Below, one piece after another: positions 59,215 to 64,000 of a DNA stretch of 64,000 nt. The stretch is taken from positions 53,113,254-53,177,253 of the forward strand of contig NC_064828.1 in the NCBI RefSeq assembly GCF_024166365.1, given 5' to 3'. Position numbers and translations under genes: made by a program. Position 1 is the stretch's first letter, and the number at the start of each line of letters is the position of its first letter. The DNA is from Elephas maximus indicus (lineage: Eukaryota > Chordata > Mammalia > Proboscidea > Elephantidae). Below the pieces are notes generated by a model, which was given only the letters and a program-made list of their open reading frames with translations, was not told the origin of the DNA and did not search any database.

Positions 59215-59545
59215 TTTATTAACTATTCCAAAGAATAAAAAAAAAATTTACCAACTTACTCTATAATTCCAACATAAAATTTCTACTGAAAAGGACAAAG
59301 ACATTATGAGAAAAGCAACAAGAAGTCCATATTTCTAATAAATTTAGATGAAAAAAATTTTAAACAAAATGTTACCAAATCATACACTATGATTACTAAA
59401 AAATGTACTACACCATGACTTAAATGATTTTATTGAAGAATTTAATGATGCTAAACATTAGAAAATTTGTAAATATAAATTACCATATTACCAGAAAATC
59501 ATTACAATAAAAATAGAAAAATCATATAATATTATTTAACATAAA
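59215..59545 (+). mobile_element. L1 ORF2 reverse-transcriptase fragment, very old
   Basis: The order of phrases matches the L1 reverse-transcriptase region: GACAAAGACATTATGAGAAA, AATTTAGATGAAAAAAATTT, AACAAAATGTTACCAAATCA, TACACCATGACTTAAATG. Divergence is high and no frame survives. Confidence 0.65.
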
Positions 59546-59718
59546 TTCATAATAAATACTGTTAGAAAAATGAATACAGTCATGTACTGCATTACTGTCT
59601 ATTCCAACATCTGACCACATATCCATCCGTGGTCCCCTATAAATTTGCGAAGTATGTTTGCACATAAAACACTTAAGAAACACATCCAAACCACTCAGTG
59701 CTTTCATGAGTGTCACAG
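59546..59718. other. Unassigned interval before the MaLR internal region
   Basis: CAGTCATGTACTGCATTAC at about 59578 faintly resembles the terminus of a hAT-type transposon, but the match is too short to call. Confidence 0.3.
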
Positions 59719-61131
59719 AATAGTGCTTTGCTAGAAATGTGGGCGTTAAATGTGCTCCTGGTGAGGCTTTAAAAGAAAATGACGAAAATGTGTTTGGACA
59801 ATTGAAGGCGGGAGATACTTTTCATGCAGTGGCAAAGAACTTGTCTGAATTATGTTCAAATGTTTATTGGAAGGAAGAACTTGTTAGTGATGATCTTGGA
59901 TATTTGGCTGAGGAGATTTCTAAGCAAAATCTTAAAGGGGCCATGTGGTTTCTCCTTGCTGTTTATAATAAAATGTGAGAAGAAAGAAATGGATATAAAA
60001 ATGAACTCTGCAAAAAGAAAGCAAAACTTAAAGATTCAGAAAATTTTGCTGTACAAACTAAGGATGTGTGCTTTAAAACTCTCACCAAGGACTTGGCGAC
60101 TCAATCTTTTTTTGAAGAGATTAATTCTGTGACTGATGGATCTAATCAACCACCACAGCAGAAAACCCATCAGCTTAGATTGAAGTGAACAGAGACAGGA
60201 TGAAAGGAAGGAAAGCTGTCTGCCTCTTGGAATTTTACAGTCAGGAAGTGCGCCAAAGGAGCTATATCTGTTGTCCTCCAAGAAAAGAAAAGGACAATCC
60301 CTGGAGAACTTCAGAGATGAGCAGTACTATTAGAGGGGGTACAGGAAGCAGGGCTGTCTTAGTTTCAAAGCATAGAGCTACAGCTATTAGGTTTCAAAAG
60401 GTAGAATCATAGCCTTCTAAGTTTCAAAGAGTCAGGTCTCCATTAACTCCATTCTGGAATGTGGGGCTGCCATGTCCAAAGGCCAAGAGGATGGGGTCGT
60501 TGCCCAAAGTTGAAGGGGTGTGGCTAAAATGCCCAAAAAGCAAGAGAACAGGACCTGCTAGGCCAAGGGGGTGGGGTTGCCACTCAGATGGACCAGGAAA
60601 ATGGGGCTACCCAAAGCCAAGGGAGCAGAGGTGCCATCCCAGTAGGCATGGAAAGCAGGGCTGAAGCCCAGGGCCTACGCGCCTCCACCTAGAATCCAGA
60701 GGGCATGGCCAACACCCAGAGTCTGGAGGGCCAGACCGTATGGCCCAAATGGTTTGGGAGAGAAGAGAATTATTTTCAAGTCTTGAGAGCTAATGTAATT
60801 TGTTCCTCTGGGTTTTCGACTTCCTTGGGACCCGTTATTCCTTCTTTCCCTCCAATTTCTCCCATTTGTAATGGAAATGTCTACTTTGTGCCTGTTTTAC
60901 CATTGTATGTTAGAAACAGATAACTCCTATTTTAGATTTCACAGGTTCACAGATAAAGAGGAATTTTGCCCCAGGATGGAATACGCCTAGAGTCTCACCC
61001 GTATTTGATCTAAATGATCAGAAGATGAGATTTTGGGCTTGGAGCTGATGTAAGACTTTTGGGATGATATGATGGAGTGAATGTGTTTTGTATGTGGACG
61101 AATATGAGTTTTGGGGGGCCAAAGTGTGGAA
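59719..61131 (+). mobile_element. MaLR internal region (MLT1/MST-int like)
   Basis: The part from about 60450 to 61131 follows the 3' internal text of MaLR elements, including TGGTTTGGGAGAGAAGAGAA, GTTCCTCTGGGTTTTCGACT, TTCCTTGGGACCCGTTATTC and GAGTCTCACCCGTATTTG. It runs directly into an LTR at 61132. The 5' portion carries a gag-like frame. The matching 5' LTR is not found, so the element is incomplete. The frames at 60461-60664 and 60705-60923 reflect repeated GGGGTGGGG-like text and are not genes. Confidence 0.75.
59724..60188 (+). pseudogene. gag-like frame of an endogenous retroelement, one nonsense codon
   Basis: One frame is open from just after TAG at 59721-59723 to TGA at 60186-60188, about 154 codons, broken only by TGA at 59976-59978. 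There is no ATG near its start; the first plausible residue codes for valine (GTG at 59739). The segment FLLAVYNKM, the stop, and then EERNGYKNEL form an amphipathic, charged stretch like the N-terminal coiled coil of ERV-L gag proteins. Position inside a MaLR internal region on the same strand supports this reading. It could instead be an unrelated captured exon, which I consider less likely. The stop lies where an Arg codon CGA would give TGA by CpG decay. Confidence 0.5.
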
Positions 61132-61711
61132 TGTTATAGATTGAAATGTGTCCCCCCAAAAATGTGTTGTAAATCTTAACCTCTATGCTATGGTTAGAAC
61201 CCTCGTGGCGCAGTGATTAAGAACTTGGCTGCTAACCAAAAATGTCTGCAGTTTGAATTCATCAGTCACTTTTTGGGAACCCAGTTCTACTCTGTCCTAT
61301 AAGGTCCCTCTGAGTCCTAATGGACTGGATGGCAATGGGTATTCTGCTGTTTATAATTGAATGGATTGTCTTTGTTAAGTTAATGAGACAGTATTAATGT
61401 AGAGTGTCTTTAAAGTCAATCTCTTTTGAGATGTAAAAGAGATTTAACAAGCAAACAAGAAAAGTAGAGACAGGGGAGGAGAGATGGCAAGCCATGTGAA
61501 AATCTCCCAGGAACAAAAGTAAAAAACAGACTAGGACCTTCCTCCAGAGTCTACAGAGAGAGAAAGCCTTCCCCTAAAGCCAGCACTCTGAATTTGAACT
61601 TCTAGCTTCCTAAACTGAGAAATAAATTTCTGTGAGAAAATAAATTTCTGTTTGTCAAAGCCACTCATTTGTGTAGTATTTGTGTCATAGCAGCCCTAGA
61701 TAACGAAAACA
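61132..61711 (+). mobile_element. MaLR-type 3' LTR with SINE insert
   Basis: It starts TGTTATAGATTGAAATGTG and ends CCCTAGATAACGAAAACA. The text near 61535-61640 (CCTTCCTCCAGAGTCTACAG, AATAAATTTCTGTGAG) matches the other MaLR LTRs in the window. A 17-base unit with AAATAAATTTCTG is repeated near 61619-61652. An AfroSINE interrupts the first third. Confidence 0.82.
61197..61341 (+). mobile_element. AfroSINE inserted in LTR
   Basis: It begins GAACCCTCGTGGCGCAGTG and ends GGACTGGATGGCAATGGGT. Its middle is slightly shortened. It lies in the LTR that starts at 61132. Confidence 0.9.
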
Positions 61712-61734
61712 GATATCATGCAATGACAATTAAA

Positions 61735-62165
61735 AATTCAAATATTTAGTAATACATCTCACAAAAAATTATAAGGCCTTTATGGAGGAACATATAATAA
61801 ATATATTTTTGGAAATGCCAAAACTATCTACACAAGTGTAGAACTCTTCTACCATGTTAATTTAAGGGAACACTTGACTTTTGAAGATGTCAATTCTCTC
61901 CTACCTGGTATATAGATTCAATGTAATTCTGATCTAAGTCTCAACAAGATTTTATATGAAAATTAGAAGCTGCTTTTAAAATTTATATGGAAGATTAAAT
62001 AGACAAGAAGTGCTCATATATTACTTTCAGAAAAAAGATCATGGAGGTTGGGATTATTTTATTTGAAGTGTTATTATAAAGGCATTGCAAATAAGACACT
62101 GTAACATGTTTCTTTGGAGTGGGCACCGAAATATAATAAAGAACACAAAAGTAGAGCAGGTGTGT
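61735..62165 (+). mobile_element. L1 ORF2 C-terminal fragment, very old
   Basis: The phrase order follows the C-terminal part of L1 ORF2: TATAGATTCAATGTAATTCT, TATATGGAAGATTAAATAGA, then GGCATTGCAAATAAGACACT. It may be the continuation of the L1 piece at 59215-59545, split by the MaLR element. Confidence 0.6.
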
Positions 62166-64000
62166 ATATGGTAGAGTGATGACTAGAATCTACTATTCCT
62201 GAGAGAGTAATGGTGAGAGAATAGGGTTTTCTGAGCCTGTTTTTTTTTTTTTTGTCAGGGCTGAATGGGTTTCAGTGTGGTGGTTGGGCTGTCCACTGAT
62301 AGCTATGGTGTTGGAAGGAAGTGCTCATTTCCAGAAAAACAGTGCTGATGCAGGAGGTAGCCATGAGGGAATACTCTCTTGTCTTTTCTGATTTCTTATC
62401 AGTAACTCTCCATGTTTGAACCTATTCACAAACAAGTTGATAAGGAAGCTTGGGTGATACCAAATGCAGAATTAAGATTGCTATTACAAAGGGTAATACA
62501 GAGATTGGAACTGAAAGGGTGGGAGGAAACTGAGAAAAAAGGAACACACATACCCGGACTACAAGACCCTACAGCACTATTCCTCTAAGTATTCCACGTA
62601 CTCTGTCTTTTTTGTTTTGGTCTATCTCCTCCTCAGAAAAAAGAATTTTGTCTGTTTTATTCACTGATGCACCCCAAGCACCTAAAACAAATGGCTGGTG
62701 CAAAGCAGGTATTCGGTAATATTCGGTAAATAAACAAGCAAAACAAAAATATTTTCCCTTTCAGTTACTCCTAATTTGCAGACCATTCTCCCAAGTTACA
62801 TGCAAAATTCATTTCAATAAGTCTCAATGCTTGATATCATCAACTGTATCTGACAGGATGTATTTTTATGAGACAATGTGAATTTAATTTAGTGTTTTTT
62901 CAAATCTATTGATACATGATCAACACAGTTCTCTCCAAAATGTCTCTCATTTATAACTTCAATAGCTTTTTGAAGCATACTTTATTATTCCTATATGTCT
63001 AGTGAATGATGTAACTGAGAGCTCACAGAGATTAAATAACTGTCTTCAACAGCACAGCTGATGTAACAGGGACTGGTTTTAAAAACTTTCATTTTCTTTA
63101 CTCTATCCTTCAAAACCGATCTTAGATACCACCTCGTCCTGAAATCTATTTCTGACCAATATTTAGTTACAGTAACCAACTCCTTGATGCTACTTCTAAA
63201 TCTTGTATGTGCAACCTTCATTACTTAATATATGGCATATTCAGGGAGAAACAATCTTTTCTAAGCAATAATCTCTAAAGGGTGTTTTAGTAGCTGAGAA
63301 CAAACTGGACCTCAGAAACTTGACATTCATTTTTGGGCAGGGTACACTGATTACAGATCATTTTTATCTATAATAATGCCTGCCAGGAATTTTTACAGAT
63401 AATAACTATTTTAATTTGGAGTGAGTGAGCCATCCATACAGTAATAAGTGTATGGTTTGCTACCAATTGAGTATAAATACATGCAATAAACTATTAAAGG
63501 ATGTAATTTGTAGTTCTGACTCTCTTCATTGTGCACATGATGAAAATTCTTAGAGAAATAAATAGAATATTCTTTTTCTTGTCCATCTCAGGGTTCTTTT
63601 TCATTATTTATATTTTGCTGACTTTTTCCTATATGCTAATATGCTCTAATTTTACATTCAATTTTTTATTAAAAAGTTTTTAGTAGGGCCTTCATTACTG
63701 CTACTAGAAAATTTTTACTTTCTACTTATGCACGGATAAAGTTTACTTTAGATATTATCAACTGTGCTATTAGAATATTTTGTTCATTCTAAAGGTCCCA
63801 TGTTGTGCAAGTCAAGTATCACATTTTATTTTCTGTGAATACAATGCAATGTAAATAGTTCCCAGTGGAGTTGGGCAAAGTGGATGTAGTGTTTCCGATG
63901 GACTTTAAGGTTTGTGCCACTAATTAATTGATTAATTATTATGAAGCTAATGTATGGTTCTTCTTGTTTTTAAGTTTCTGTTTTACTTCAGTAGATTTTT
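62166..64000. other. No gene; scattered MIR and L2 relics
   Basis: The segment 62640-62735 (CAAGCACCTAAAACAAATGG, GTAAATAAACAAGC) is a MIR end. The segment 62975-63100 (AACTGAGAGCTCACAGAGAT, AGCACAGCTGATGTAACAGG) is a MIR arm. The segment 63104-63240 (CCTTCAAAACCGATCTTAGA, TACCACCTCGTCCTGAAATC) is L2-like. Other sequence is unassigned, and no exon is visible. Confidence 0.5.

Noticed and set aside
59576..59650. hAT transposon terminus
   Set aside because: Only about 20 bases resemble a known terminus and no second end was found.
59739..59978. A host gene or ATG-initiated small protein
   Set aside because: The first residue is a GTG valine codon, not ATG. The frame lies inside a MaLR internal region on the same strand and is cut by a nonsense codon.

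Overview
This is a stretch of mammalian nuclear DNA from an afrotherian, most probably an elephant or close relative. The diagnosis comes from its repeats. There are more than twenty copies of the tRNA-derived AfroSINE family and about a dozen copies of an RTE-clade (BovB-like) LINE of the kind abundant in the elephant genome. These sit on a background of decayed L1, MaLR/ERV-L LTR elements and old MIR/L2 pieces. I see no intact protein-coding gene, no CpG island and no exon structure. Almost all the longer open frames are pieces of retrotransposon open reading frames. The window reads as an AT-rich, gene-poor intergenic (or large intronic) region built by repeated rounds of retrotransposition.

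Layout: 1-985 is unique AT-rich DNA with a polypyrimidine tract. 985-4850 is one decayed L1, interrupted by a solo LTR and by an RTE 3' fragment, each with target-site duplications. 5424-9772 holds two RTE copies in the same orientation. 10936-12050 is an ERV LTR carrying a SINE. 13105-14060 is an old L1 fragment into which a processed chimera was inserted: a full-length U6 snRNA fused to the 3' end of a polyadenylated mRNA, flanked by a target-site duplication. 14061-15277 is an RTE copy whose 5' part is inverted as in twin priming. 15290-23475 is mostly L1, LTR and SINE debris. 24490-29240 is a long decayed L1 containing three SINEs. 30307-35200 holds three RTE copies and an MLT1-like LTR. 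37207-38950 carries a dispersed 445-bp direct duplication. 40225-41553 is a MaLR-type element with a perfect 5-bp target duplication. 42243-45585 is a full-span RTE. 47335-51744 has an RTE copy and several very small tail-like insertions. 52828-57862 has two more RTE copies and SINEs. 58693-62165 has a solo LTR and a MaLR internal region with a gag-like frame, both set in an L1. The right end is mostly unassigned, with MIR and L2 relics.

How the parts relate: the 3' ends of the RTE LINE and the AfroSINE share a core (GGGTCGCTATGAGTCGGAA and neighbouring bases), as expected if the SINE is copied by the LINE machinery. The insertions form a size series. It runs from full SINEs through 5'-truncated SINEs and a 31-nt SINE stub with a tail, down to insertions of nothing but A/T homopolymer. 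Several of these are flanked by 9-12 bp duplications. The U6/mRNA chimera and the inverted RTE record template switching and twin priming. All assignments come from reading the sequence; family names are from recall, not a database search.
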